The position numbers and the translations under genes are program-made. Below are positions 33,017 through 41,125 of a DNA stretch of 64,000 nucleotides, in pieces. Source of the DNA: Amarobacillus sp046328225 (GTDB lineage Bacteria; Chloroflexota; Dehalococcoidia; Tepidiformales; Tepidiformaceae); contig JAXLWZ010000003.1 of the NCBI GenBank assembly GCA_046328225.1, positions 176,074 to 240,073 of the forward strand, written 5' to 3'. Each line of letters starts with the position of its first letter. Position 1 is the first letter of the stretch. The notes under the pieces were generated by a model. That model was not told the origin of the DNA and searched no databases. It saw only the letters and a program-made list of their open reading frames with translations.

Positions 33017-33577
33017 ATGGAGATGCCGCGGGTCCGGGCGATGACGGCGGATGACCTCGATGCCGTGGCGGCGGTGGAACGCGCGTCGTACACCTCCGGG
33101 TGGCCGGCGACGGCGTTCGCGCACGAGATCGCGCACAACCGGCTGGCGCGCTACGCGGTGCTGGAGGCGGGCGGCGCGATCGTGGGCTTCGCGGGCGCCT
33201 GGCTGATGGTGGATGAAGCGCACGTCGTGACGATCGCGGTGCGGCCAGACCTGCGGCGAAGTGGCTACGGGCGGCTCCTGCTGCACGCGCTCATCCTCAT
33301 CGCACAGGGTGAGGGGATGGAGGCGGCGACGCTGGAGGTGCGCGTTTCGAACGATGCGGCGCGGGCGCTCTACCGGCGGTACGGGTTTCACGAGGTGGGG
33401 GAGCGCAAGAAGTACTACCAGGACAACGGTGAGGACGCCGTCATCATGACCACGGAGGAGTTCGCGAGCGCGGCGTATGGGCCGCGGCTGGAGGGGCTCG
33501 CGGCGGAGCTGGAGGCGCGCTGGCCGGGGATAATCGCGGCGACCGCGGCGGCCGTCGCGCCGGGGAGCGAAGGCTAG
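33017..33577 (+). CDS. rimI: Ribosomal protein S18 alanine N-acetyltransferase RimI-like
   Basis: 186 residues of GNAT fold: MTADDLDAVAAVERASY, the WPATAF region, acetyl-CoA loop RPDLRRSGYGRLLL and the RimI-like ARALYRRYGFHEVGERKKYY with the following Asp-rich stretch. Acetylates N-terminal alanine of S18, or another protein N-terminus. ATG 33017 rather than 32942 because a TAGCAT box and conserved start of the GNAT domain support it. Its last 4 bp overlap the end of the convergent next gene. Confidence 0.85.
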   Translation: MEMPRVRAMTADDLDAVAAVERASYTSGWPATAFAHEIAHNRLARYAVLEAGGAIVGFAGAWLMVDEAHVVTIAVRPDLRRSGYGRLLLHALILIAQGEGMEAATLEVRVSNDAARALYRRYGFHEVGERKKYYQDNGEDAVIMTTEEFASAAYGPRLEGLAAELEARWPGIIAATAAAVAPGSEG

Positions 33578-33897
33578 GCGAGCTTCTTGCTGATGGCGGT
33601 GAGCGCGGCCTCGGCGCGTTCGAGGCGGGCGCGAATGCCCCAGGGGCCGTGGATGTTGAGGGTCATGTTCTCGGCCTGGCCGCGCACGCCGGGGAGACGG
33701 CCGCGGATGCCGGCGGCGGCATGGTAGGCCTCAAGCTCGGGCGAGGCAGGCCCGAAGAGGGCGATGAGCACCTCGATCGTGCGGTCGTTCCACTGGTTGT
33801 ACTCGAACGGGTTGGGGCCGGTGCCGCGCAGCCAATCGATCCTGGAGATCTGCCCTTCGAGGCGCTCACGGGCCCGCGCCGAGTCTTTCACAGCCAT
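33574..33897 (-). CDS. Conserved-looking small protein of unknown function
   Basis: 107 residues: coiled N-terminus (DSARARERLEGQISRIDWLR), a central GTGPNPFEYNQWNDRTIEVL and a helical tail RLERAEAALTAISKKLA. Start ATG 33897 is set by a near-perfect TATGAT box 6 bp upstream and no ribosome-binding site. No family recognised. Tail-to-tail overlap with rimI. Confidence 0.65.
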   Translation of the reverse strand: MAVKDSARARERLEGQISRIDWLRGTGPNPFEYNQWNDRTIEVLIALFGPASPELEAYHAAAGIRGRLPGVRGQAENMTLNIHGPWGIRARLERAEAALTAISKKLA

Positions 33898-33903
33898 GCG
33901 CGA

Positions 33904-33909
33904 ATCATA
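33904..33909 (-). promoter_or_regulatory. -10-like box of a probable leaderless promoter
   Basis: TATGAT (minus strand) ends 6 bp before the ATG at 33897. Confidence 0.5.
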
Positions 33910-33910
33910 G

Positions 33911-33931
33911 GAGAGAACGGGGAACGGAGAA
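33911..33931. repeat. Short purine-rich 7-bp array
   Basis: GAGAGAA, CGGGGAA, CGGAGAA in 7-bp phase between two minus-strand genes. Confidence 0.4.
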
Positions 33932-33945
33932 AGGCGCGCGGGCAC

Positions 33946-34374
33946 TCAGGCCGCGGCCTTGCGGGCGGAGAGCTCGAAGGCGATATCGCCGAGGCGCAGG
34001 AGGGCACCGACGACTTCGTGGGCGCCGGTGCCGCCGGATTCCTGGACATCGTCGAGGAAGGCGGCGACGCGGTCTTCGCCTTCGGGACCCCAGAAAATGG
34101 CGGGGCGGGTGACGCCGAAGGAGTTGCTCAGGAGCACGCGGCCTTCGTCATCGCGGCAGGCGAGGGCGAGGGCGACATGGTCGATGCCGTAGGGGCGGCG
34201 CATATCGGCCATGGATTCGCGGACCCACGCGACGACGGGCGCGAGGAGCACGTGGGAATCGCCATCGGCGGTGGCTGGCGGCAGTTCCCAGGACTGCTCG
34301 CGGACGCCAATGCCTTCGCGAATGAGCGCTTCGACCCGCTTCCGGGTCCCGTCTTTGCGAAACAGGTGCATCAC
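33946..34374 (-). CDS. Protein of unknown function, start uncertain
   Basis: 142 residues from a GTG at 34374 (VMHLFRKDGTRKRVEALIREG), with mixed alpha/beta character (DHVALALACRDDEGRVLLSN, EDRVAAFLDDVQESGG). Upstream the frame stays open with coding-like codons for some 35 triplets (LLYHRGPRLATKSTFTPADH) but shows no ATG, GTG or TTG, so the real gene may be longer and start at a rare codon. No domain recognised. Confidence 0.6.
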   Translation of the reverse strand: MMHLFRKDGTRKRVEALIREGIGVREQSWELPPATADGDSHVLLAPVVAWVRESMADMRRPYGIDHVALALACRDDEGRVLLSNSFGVTRPAIFWGPEGEDRVAAFLDDVQESGGTGAHEVVGALLRLGDIAFELSARKAAA

Positions 34375-34520
34375 GTGGAGATGGTCGGCGGGGGTGAAGG
34401 TGGACTTGGTGGCAAGGCGGGGGCCACGGTGGTAGAGAAGGCGTGGGGGAACGGGTGGACGGGTTGTGCTGCCCGTGTGAGACGGTTGTTATGCGAGTGG
34501 AATCGTCACCGGGGCGCGCG

Positions 34521-34526
34521 TACACT
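34521..34526 (+). promoter_or_regulatory. -10-like box of a probable leaderless promoter
   Basis: TACACT, 8 bp before ATG 34535, with no Shine-Dalgarno in CCGTTGCA. Confidence 0.45.
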
Positions 34527-34534
34527 CCGTTGCA

Positions 34535-34981
34535 ATGGATAACGATTTCAGCATCGACCTGTCGGAGATCGCGGCGACGCTGCGCACGAGCGAGGTGGTG
34601 ACGCTGCGCTTCGTGGCCGTGGGGCACCGGTTGCTGCTGGACTTCCGCTGCAGCGAGCTCGATGGGCCGCTGGTGAAGGTGGTCGAGCCGGTGAAGTCGG
34701 TGGAGGAGCGGTACCGGACGTTGCGGCGGCTGCGGCCGCGGTTCGCGCCGCCGGAGAAGATCGTGGCGGTCTGGTGGCCGCGATTCACGGCCTCGCTGCG
34801 GAGCACGGGGGTGTGGGCCGAAGTGATGGCGCGGGTGAGCGAGACGGGCCACGTGGACGCCGTGCGCCGCGCCGAGGAGGCGCTGGACGAGCTGGTGGCG
34901 CTGGAGCGGCAGGAGCAGATCCGGGCGATCCAGGGCGAGGGCTTTCGCACCATCTGGGTGGCCGGCCGGCTCGCGCGCTAA
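34535..34981 (+). CDS. Protein of unknown function
   Basis: 148 residues: MDNDFSIDLSEIAATLRTSE, a beta-rich core (VVTLRFVAVGHRLLLDFRC), a basic middle (YRTLRRLRPRF) and a helical segment RRAEEALDELVALERQEQIR. No signal peptide. The start is fixed by a TACACT box 8 bp upstream. Followed after 57 bp by the zincin gene on the same strand. Confidence 0.65.
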   Translation: MDNDFSIDLSEIAATLRTSEVVTLRFVAVGHRLLLDFRCSELDGPLVKVVEPVKSVEERYRTLRRLRPRFAPPEKIVAVWWPRFTASLRSTGVWAEVMARVSETGHVDAVRRAEEALDELVALERQEQIRAIQGEGFRTIWVAGRLAR

Positions 34982-35038
34982 GCCCATCACGCTGAGCGGC
35001 GATGGCCCGCGGCGCGCGCTTCGGGCAGAGTGAAACCC

Positions 35039-35407
35039 ATGGAACGGGCGCATTTCCGGCAGCTGGTGCGCGAGGCCGTGGCGGAGCTTCCGCGGGAGCT
35101 GCTGGAACGGGTGCAGAACGTCGCCATCGTGATCGAGTGGCGGCCGACGGCGCGTGATCGCAAATCGGCGGGCGTGGGGCCGGGGCGGACGCTGCTGGGG
35201 CTGTACCACGGCATCCCGCTGACGAAGCGCGGCGAGTATTACAACCTCGTGCCGCCGGACAAGATCAGCATCTACCAGGAGCCGATCGAGGCGTTCTGCC
35301 GGGACGATGACGAGATCCGGGAGCAGGTCCGCAAGACGGTGTTGCACGAGCTCGGGCACTACTTCGGGATCGACGACGACCGGCTGCACGAGCTGGGGAT
35401 GGGATGA
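35039..35407 (+). CDS. Metallopeptidase family protein (small zincin)
   Basis: 122 residues with HELGHYFGIDDDRLHELG at about residues 103-120: HExxH plus a downstream acidic/His residue set, as in the bacterial minimal-zincin (PF06262-like) family. The N-terminal half carries IEWRPTARDR and GLYHGIPLT of the same family. GTG 35030 is an alternative start. Cytoplasmic; substrate unknown. Confidence 0.85.
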   Translation: MERAHFRQLVREAVAELPRELLERVQNVAIVIEWRPTARDRKSAGVGPGRTLLGLYHGIPLTKRGEYYNLVPPDKISIYQEPIEAFCRDDDEIREQVRKTVLHELGHYFGIDDDRLHELGMG

Positions 35408-35448
35408 GGGAGAGAAAAGAGGAAGGAGGAAGGAGAAAAGGAAAGAAC
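35407..35448 (+). repeat. Purine-rich 7-bp array
   Basis: AGGGAGA, GAAAAGA, GGAAGGA, GGAAGGA, GAAAAGG, AAAGAAC in 7-bp phase, beginning at the stop codon of the zincin gene, as at 5881. Confidence 0.7.
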
Positions 35449-35532
35449 TGTGGAAGACGGGGATGGGAGTGGAATGATTGGGACGGCCGGATTCGTTGAC
35501 CGGTGTGGCGGTGGTGGGTAGGTTGAAATCGC

Positions 35533-37011
35533 ATGGCGAGCCGGGCAGAAGAAGCAACGCTCCGGGGCCGTTCGCGCGCCGGACGGGCGGCCGCATCACG
35601 AACCAGCACGAACACTCTCACGGCCGGGCAGCGATGGCTCTTCGTCTTCGCGCTGCTGACGTTCGGGGTGGCGACGTCGTACACGGCGGTGGCGCTGCTT
35701 ACGCGCATCACGCCGGCGCTCTTCCCGGGGAAGAACCTGCAACTGGGCGTGGTGACCTCGGCGCTGGGGCAGCTGCCGGGGCCGGCGAAGGTGGAAGCGC
35801 CGGGCGAGAACAGCCCGTTCAATGAGCGCATCAACCTCCTGATCATGGGCGCGGACGCGCGGCCGCTGAGCCAGGACGCGACGGGCTACGTCGCGCCGGC
35901 GCAGGCGTTCCCGACGCACACGGACACGATCGTGGTGGCGACGGTGGACCCGATTTCGAAGAAGGCGAGCCTGCTGAGCTTCCCGCGCGACATGTTCATC
36001 GAGATCCACGACCCGCGGTACAAGACGCCGTACAAGTCGCGCATCAACAACAGCTACCAGATTGGCGTGGATTACGGGAAGAGCTTCGACGCCGGGGCGA
36101 AGCAGCTCGAGACGGATATCGAGAAGAACTTCGGGATCAAGATTGACCACTATGTCTGGGTCGAATTCAAGGGCGTGGAGCGGCTGGTGGAATCGATCGG
36201 CGGGGTGGATGTGATCATCCCGGAAGAGCTGCAGGTGCCGCACTACGGCGGGCAGTGGTACTACAGCGACGACGATGTGCACGCGAAATACGTGTCATTC
36301 CCGCCGGGGCCGGCGCACCTCAACGGCTACAACGCGGTGGCCTACGGGCGGTATCGCGACGACAGCGACCTGAACCGGGTGAAGCGCCAGCAGGTCGTGC
36401 TCGAGGGCGCGGTAGAGAAGGTGTTCGAACGCGGGCTGCTTTCGAACCTGGCGGACGCGACGGCGCTCTGGGATGCGTACAAGGCGACGGTGCACACGGA
36501 CATCGCGAAATCCGAGATCCTGGGGCTGGCGAACCTGCTGCGGGAGACGCAGGGGAACATGGTCGGCTATTCGCTGGGCGACCCCGTGAACGGGCGGCCG
36601 ACGCTCTGGGGCATGACCACGGACGACGGCGCGAGCGTGCTCGACTGGGACCCGGTGAACGTGCAGGCGATCATCGCGCAGGCGTTTTCGGGCGGGAAGT
36701 ACGGCGATTCGATCGTCGAGATCCAGAACGGGACGGGGTCGGCGTCGCAGGGCGAGCAGCTCGCGCGGGGCCTCGGGCGGTACCTGCAGATCAACAAGGC
36801 GCTGCCGACGGTGGAGCTGGGGCTCGATGTGGTGCAGCAGCCGACGACGACGATCGTGCTCTACACGGAGAACCGGCGGCCGATGGCGACCGACATCGCG
36901 CGGTGGCTGAACCTGCCGGAGACGGCGGTGAAGACGCAGCCGAAGCCTTCGGACACGACGCCGGACATCGTCATCATCATCGGCAAGGACTTCAAGATCC
37001 CGGGGACGTAG
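35533..37011 (+). CDS. LytR-CpsA-Psr (LCP) family protein
   Basis: 492 residues. One membrane helix near residue 40-65 (FVFALLTFGVATSYTAVALL), then the LCP domain with the polyprenyl-phosphate and arginine motifs (IVVATVDPISKKASLLSFPR, SRINNSYQIG, GVERLVESIGGVDV, YGRYRDDSDLNRVKRQQ) and a C-terminal LytR_C domain (VEIQNGTGSASQGEQLA). LCP enzymes attach glycopolymers to the cell wall or to surface proteins, so this cell makes an anchored envelope polymer. The ATG at 35533 has AGGTTGA upstream. Confidence 0.92.
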   Translation: MASRAEEATLRGRSRAGRAAASRTSTNTLTAGQRWLFVFALLTFGVATSYTAVALLTRITPALFPGKNLQLGVVTSALGQLPGPAKVEAPGENSPFNERINLLIMGADARPLSQDATGYVAPAQAFPTHTDTIVVATVDPISKKASLLSFPRDMFIEIHDPRYKTPYKSRINNSYQIGVDYGKSFDAGAKQLETDIEKNFGIKIDHYVWVEFKGVERLVESIGGVDVIIPEELQVPHYGGQWYYSDDDVHAKYVSFPPGPAHLNGYNAVAYGRYRDDSDLNRVKRQQVVLEGAVEKVFERGLLSNLADATALWDAYKATVHTDIAKSEILGLANLLRETQGNMVGYSLGDPVNGRPTLWGMTTDDGASVLDWDPVNVQAIIAQAFSGGKYGDSIVEIQNGTGSASQGEQLARGLGRYLQINKALPTVELGLDVVQQPTTTIVLYTENRRPMATDIARWLNLPETAVKTQPKPSDTTPDIVIIIGKDFKIPGT

Positions 37012-37164
37012 CAGGCCCGGGTGGTCAGCGCCAGCGCGAATCCGGTCCCCCCGATGACGCGTTCCAGAACGGCGTGCGTAAGACAATTTGCCGTAACACC
37101 AGAGCTGCGAGTGCTAAAATCCCGAACGCGCTGTGCGACTCGTCGTACACCCAAGGGGGACCCA

Positions 37165-37388
37165 ATGGGGAAGGTTACCGAAGCGTCCTTCGAAGAGCTG
37201 TCGGCGCTGAGCGGGCTCGCGAACTGGAAGATCATTTCGCCCGAAGAGTTGATGCGGTTAACGCGGAATTCGCCGACCGGTACGGTTGGGACGACCCCAG
37301 CCGCTATCTCCGCGGCGGACACATCGAGTACGGACCAGCAGCCTTCGCCCGCGAGGCCGGAACCACCGGCGACGTAATCAGAGATTAG
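37165..37388 (+). CDS. Small protein with apparent internal frameshift
   Basis: ATG 37165 with AGGGGGAC upstream encodes MGKVTEASFEELSALSGLAN-WKIISPEELMR with strong third-position GC. After ~37256 the coding signal moves to the -1 frame, giving VNAEFADRYGWDDPSRYLRG and EYGPAAFAREAG up to TAG 37386-37388. The uninterrupted first frame ends at 37377 with a Pro/Ser/Thr tail that looks like shadow sequence. The composite would be about 74 residues. Either a single-base error/indel or a decayed gene; no slippery heptamer is seen. Unknown function. Confidence 0.5.
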
Positions 37389-38188
37389 CGCCAGCGCGGT
37401 GCGCGCCGCCCGCGGCGGATGAACAGCAGCGCCACGAGCATCCCGAAGAGGAATCCGCCGATGTGCGCGAACCAGGCGACGCCCTGGTCCGGGGCGGCGG
37501 CCGCGCCGAGGGTGGCGACGCCGGACACGAGGTTCTGCAGGAACCAGATGCCGATCATCACCACCGCGGGCACGGGAATGGGGATGAAGATGAGCACGAA
37601 GAACGGGATGACGACGCTCACGGTGGCCTTCGGGAACCAGAGAATATAGGCGCCGAGCACGCCCGCGACGGCGCCGCTCGCCCCGAGCACGGGGACGACG
37701 CTCGTGCTATCCAGCAGCCCCTGCACGAGGGAGGCCGCGACCCCGGCGGCGAGATAGAACAGCAGGTAGGGGATGTGGCCGAGGCGGTCTTCGATGTTAT
37801 CGCCGAAGACCCAGAGGAAGAGCATGTTGCCGCCGATGTGGAGCCAGCCGCCGTGGAGGAACATCGCGGTGATGATGGTGACGATGATCTCCCAGCGCGG
37901 CTGCGGGTGGGAAACGGGCGGGGCATCGCCGCGGACGGCGTCGAAGAACTCGGCGGGCTGGAGTGACCAGCGGCAGTAGAAGCGGTCGACCTCGGTGGGG
38001 GATGTCTCGAGGCCGTAGCAGGGGCCATCGGCGAGGGCGGAAATCGCCTGGTCCGCCTGGCGCTGCGTGCCGGTGAAGGAGGCGCTGAGGGTGAGCATCC
38101 AGATGAAGACGGCGACGTTCGCGAGGATGATCGCGTAGTTCACCGCGGGGAAGTGCCGGGTGCGGGAGCTATCGCCGACGGGGATCAG
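37385..38188 (-). CDS. Rhomboid-family intramembrane serine protease, probable CTG start
   Basis: About 267 residues, six helices. Catalytic Ser in VLGASGAVAG and His in HIGGFLFG, with HGGWLHIGGNMLFLWVFGDN in the second helix; cleaves membrane proteins within the bilayer. The first ATG/GTG gives a protein lacking the usual N-terminus; extending to CTG 38188 restores LIPVGDSSRTRHFPAVNYAI, which matches the common rhomboid opening, and puts AGGAGG (38200-38195) exactly 6 bp before the CTG. Cotranscribed behind the histidine phosphatase gene (15 bp gap). Confidence 0.85.
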   Translation of the reverse strand: MIPVGDSSRTRHFPAVNYAIILANVAVFIWMLTLSASFTGTQRQADQAISALADGPCYGLETSPTEVDRFYCRWSLQPAEFFDAVRGDAPPVSHPQPRWEIIVTIITAMFLHGGWLHIGGNMLFLWVFGDNIEDRLGHIPYLLFYLAAGVAASLVQGLLDSTSVVPVLGASGAVAGVLGAYILWFPKATVSVVIPFFVLIFIPIPVPAVVMIGIWFLQNLVSGVATLGAAAAPDQGVAWFAHIGGFLFGMLVALLFIRRGRRAPRWR

Positions 38189-38203
38189 GGCGGGCCTCCT
38201 GGC

Positions 38204-38854
38204 TCAGTCCGAGGGAGTCTCCAGGCCGGACAGGTGGCGGGTCTCGTTGAGGGTGACGAGCACCGGGCGGCCACCGACGACCTGGACCTCGGAGAGCCCG
38301 CAGTTTGCCACGTGGAAGCGAAAGACGTGCGTGGGCGCGATGCCCAGGATTTCGGCGACCAGGCAGTGGATGGCGGTGCCGTGGCTGACGACGAGCACGG
38401 TCTCGTGCGGGTGGCGCTTGATGATGCGGGCGAGCATGGCGGCCATCCGTTCGCGGACCATGGGGAGGTTTTCGCCGCCCGGGGGGTGCCAGGCAGGGTC
38501 CTCGGCGCGCAGCAGGCGGTACTGTTCGGAGCCTTCGCGGGCGACGGCGCGCTCTTTGCGCATCTCCCAGTCGCCGTAGTGGATTTCGCGCAGGGCGGCA
38601 TCGGCGGCGTGGCGCACATCGCGGCCGGCGAGGGCGATGGCGGCGGTCTCGATGGCGCGCGTGTAGTCGCTGGTGTAGCAGGCGGTGATGGGTTCGGATT
38701 CAAGGCGGCGAGCGAGGGCGCGGGCCTGTTCGCGGCCGCGATCGGTGAGGGCGGTCTCGGAGTGGCCGCAGAAGAGACCATCGCGGTTGCTTTCGGTTTG
38801 GCCGTGGCGGGTGAGGATGACGCGGGTGAGGGGCTTGCGCTGGCTTCCCGGCAT
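38204..38854 (-). CDS. Histidine phosphatase family protein
   Basis: 216 residues of the phosphoglycerate-mutase-like fold: catalytic LTRHGQTESN, the REIHYGDWE acid region and second His in VVSHGTAIH. Family members dephosphorylate sugars, alpha-ribazole phosphate or other small molecules; the second-half sequence does not settle which. ATG 38854 is supported by a TATCCT box 8 bp upstream and no ribosome-binding site. Upstream of the rhomboid gene. Confidence 0.85.
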   Translation of the reverse strand: MPGSQRKPLTRVILTRHGQTESNRDGLFCGHSETALTDRGREQARALARRLESEPITACYTSDYTRAIETAAIALAGRDVRHAADAALREIHYGDWEMRKERAVAREGSEQYRLLRAEDPAWHPPGGENLPMVRERMAAMLARIIKRHPHETVLVVSHGTAIHCLVAEILGIAPTHVFRFHVANCGLSEVQVVGGRPVLVTLNETRHLSGLETPSD

Positions 38855-38862
38855 TTGCCGCG

Positions 38863-38868
38863 AGGATA
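38863..38868 (-). promoter_or_regulatory. -10-like box of a probable leaderless promoter
   Basis: TATCCT (minus strand) ends 8 bp before ATG 38854. Confidence 0.45.
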
Positions 38869-38920
38869 GCATGGCCCAAGATGGGCGGAGCCAACCGGGC
38901 CGCTGGAGCACCTGCCGCAG

Positions 38921-39520
38921 ATGACCGTTCACCCCGTCACCTTCCAGGACCGCGTGCGCGGCGCGCTCGGTGGCACGCTCGCGGCGATCGGGCGGGGGTT
39001 GCACCGCCTGCATGTGCACCCGGACGCGATCACGGGCGTGGGGTTGCTGGTAGTGGTGGGCGCGGCCGTGCTCATCGGGCGGGGGGAGGTCCAGTGGGGT
39101 GCGATCGTGCTCATCCTCGGGCTGCCGCTGGACGCGCTCGATGGCGCGGTGGCGCGTGCGGGCAATCGTACCGGGAAGTTCGGCGGGGTCCTCGATTCGA
39201 CGTTCGACCGCGCGGCGGACGCGCTCATCTACGGGGGCCTGGCCTACTACTTCGCGGGCGAAGGTGAACGCGGGAACCTGGTCCTGGCGCTGGCGGCGCT
39301 GACGGGCGCGTTCCTCGTGAGTTATGTCCGTGCGCGAGCGGGCGAGGCGGGGCTCGCGGTGCGCGTGGGGCTGATGGACCGGCTCGTGCGGCTGGTCGTC
39401 ATCGTGGTCGCGCTGCTGGTGCCACCGCTGCTCGTGCCGGGGCTGTGGCTACTGGCGGTGGGAAGCTGGTTCACGGTGGGGCAGCGCATGTGGTACGTGC
39501 GCCGGCACATCGACGGCTGA
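38921..39520 (+). CDS. CDP-alcohol phosphatidyltransferase family protein
   Basis: 199 residues, several membrane helices. The diagnostic catalytic motif is present: DALDGAVARAGN then GKFGGVLDSTFDRAAD, i.e. D-G-x2-A-R-x8-G-x3-D-x3-D. It condenses a CDP-linked lipid with a polyol (glycerol phosphate, inositol or inositol phosphate) in phospholipid synthesis; the acceptor cannot be told from sequence alone. Starts 66 bp from the divergent histidine phosphatase gene. Confidence 0.88.
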   Translation: MTVHPVTFQDRVRGALGGTLAAIGRGLHRLHVHPDAITGVGLLVVVGAAVLIGRGEVQWGAIVLILGLPLDALDGAVARAGNRTGKFGGVLDSTFDRAADALIYGGLAYYFAGEGERGNLVLALAALTGAFLVSYVRARAGEAGLAVRVGLMDRLVRLVVIVVALLVPPLLVPGLWLLAVGSWFTVGQRMWYVRRHIDG

Positions 39521-39525
39521 GCACG

Positions 39526-39549
39526 CCGGCGCGGGAAATCCCACGCCGG
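39526..39549. terminator. Hairpin between convergent genes
   Basis: CCGGCGCGGG/CCCACGCCGG with one mismatch and AAAT loop, between the phosphotransferase and the CZB gene; no T-run. Confidence 0.45.
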
Positions 39550-39568
39550 GGTGCGCGCCAGGCGGCGT

Positions 39569-39940
39569 TCAGGCGGCGTGCTGGGCGCGGGCGCGCGCCA
39601 GGGCGCTGACCAGGTTGGCGGATGTCTTGCCGAACGGCGAACCGAGCCCGATGGCGGCCTCGGCGGCATCCTTCTTCCCCGCGAGCGCGAGCGAAAGGAC
39701 GCCGGCGGCTTCGCGATGGAACTCGGCGTGCAGGTCGCGGATGGCGGTGAAGGTGGCTTCGTTGGCGAAATCGCGGCGGCCATCGGCATAGAGCCAGGCG
39801 CCGAACGCGCAGGCGTTGTCCTTGGCGACGGTATCGGCGGAGAACTCGCTCTTGCCGCTGGTGATGGCGGTGCGCAGCCGGCTCTTCCACTGGCCGTGGG
39901 CGGCGATGGCGGAAGCGACCTGGTCTTCGAACGACGACAT
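39569..39940 (-). CDS. CZB-domain (chemoreceptor zinc-binding) protein
   Basis: 123 residues forming a single free-standing CZB domain: HGQWKSRLRTAI, DNACAFGAWLY (Cys), then HAEFHREAAGVL, which supply the 3His/1Cys zinc set. In chemoreceptors and diguanylate cyclases CZB senses zinc or hypochlorite; free-standing forms are known. ATG 39940 follows GAGGATCACC. The chemoreceptor at 41126 is a possible functional partner 1.2 kb away. Confidence 0.8.
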   Translation of the reverse strand: MSSFEDQVASAIAAHGQWKSRLRTAITSGKSEFSADTVAKDNACAFGAWLYADGRRDFANEATFTAIRDLHAEFHREAAGVLSLALAGKKDAAEAAIGLGSPFGKTSANLVSALARARAQHAA

Positions 39941-40129
39941 GTACGGTGATCCTCTAGTGGTAGTTGCTCGCTCATGAACAATTTCGACCAGAAGATTCGC
40001 AACTGAATGACCGTTCACCAGCCGCGTGGCACCCCGAGGGGTATGGACGAATAGACGGTCTAAAAGCCCGGTTCGCGGAGTGCGGAGGCGGGGCGTAGGC
40101 TACCGGGATTCGCAGGACAGGGGTCAGGC

Positions 40130-40903
40130 ATGAGCAAGCTGGATGGCAGGGTGGCGATAGTCACGGGCGCGGCATCGGGAATCGGGCGGGCTTCGGCGCT
40201 GCGGCTCGCGAGCGACGGCGCCGCCGTGATGTGCGCGGACATCGATGCCGCGGGCGCGGAAGAGACGGCGGCGGCGATCGCGGAACTGGGTGGCAAGTCG
40301 AGCGCGATGCGGCTCGATGTCTCTTCGAGCGCGGAGGTGGAGGACGCGCTGAATCGCACCGTGGCCGAGCTCGGCGGGCTGAACATCCTCTTCAACAACG
40401 CGGGGGTGAGCGGCCGCGGGATGACGTGGGAACGGGTGCTGCAGATCAACCTCGACGGGGTGTACTTCGGCACGTTCTACGGGGCGCGGCTGATGGCCGA
40501 AAACGGAGGCGGCTCGATCGTGAACACGGCCTCGATCGCAGGGCTGGTGGGACTCCTGGGAGCGGTCCAGGCGCCCGCCGGCGCGCCACCGCCGGAGCTG
40601 GGCGCGGGGGCGTATGTGGCCGCGAAGCACGGGGTGGTGGGCGTGACGAAGCAGTTCGCGATCACGTATGCGCCGCGGGGGGTGCGCGTGAACTGCGTGA
40701 ACCCGGGGTACATCTACACGCCGATGACGGCGATGGCGACGGACGACCCGATGGGCCGGGGCTTCCTGGAGTCGTTGCACCCGATGGGGCGCCTTGGCCA
40801 GCCCGAGGAAGTCGCGGCCGCGGTGGCATTCCTCGCGAGCGACGAGGCCTCGTTCATCACGGGGATTTCGCTGCCGGTGGACGGCGGGTACACGGCACGA
40901 TAA
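40130..40903 (+). CDS. Short-chain dehydrogenase/reductase
   Basis: 257 residues of classical SDR: TGAASGIGR cofactor loop, DVSSSAEVE, NNAG, catalytic Ser in NTASIAG, YVAAKHG (Tyr/Lys), and C-terminal GISLPVDGGYTAR. D39-type acidic residue after strand 2 (CADID) favours NAD. An insertion rich in Ala/Pro (VQAPAGAPPPELGAGA) sits just before the catalytic Tyr. AGGGG precedes the ATG. Substrate unknown. Confidence 0.88.
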   Translation: MSKLDGRVAIVTGAASGIGRASALRLASDGAAVMCADIDAAGAEETAAAIAELGGKSSAMRLDVSSSAEVEDALNRTVAELGGLNILFNNAGVSGRGMTWERVLQINLDGVYFGTFYGARLMAENGGGSIVNTASIAGLVGLLGAVQAPAGAPPPELGAGAYVAAKHGVVGVTKQFAITYAPRGVRVNCVNPGYIYTPMTAMATDDPMGRGFLESLHPMGRLGQPEEVAAAVAFLASDEASFITGISLPVDGGYTAR

Positions 40904-41125
40904 GGCGTCCGGGCAGGCCCTAATCGCGCCCCTCGCGGTGCGCGGCGGCGGCGTCCCAACGCAGTGGGCAGACGCGGGAACGGGAGCCCGGTACAGCGGG
41001 CTGCGGGCTGCGCCGCACCGGAAAAACCAAGGGATCTTCCATCGGATAGATAAGGAGAACTGTACTCAGGCGGGACCATTCGCGGCCGACAGTCGAGGCT
41101 GCAGAGAGTCGCGGAGGTGGCGCCC

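Noticed and set aside
40904..41125. Possible c-di-GMP (GEMM) riboswitch before the chemoreceptor gene
   Set aside because: The region is GC-rich and can fold, but the conserved GEMM core sequences are not present.
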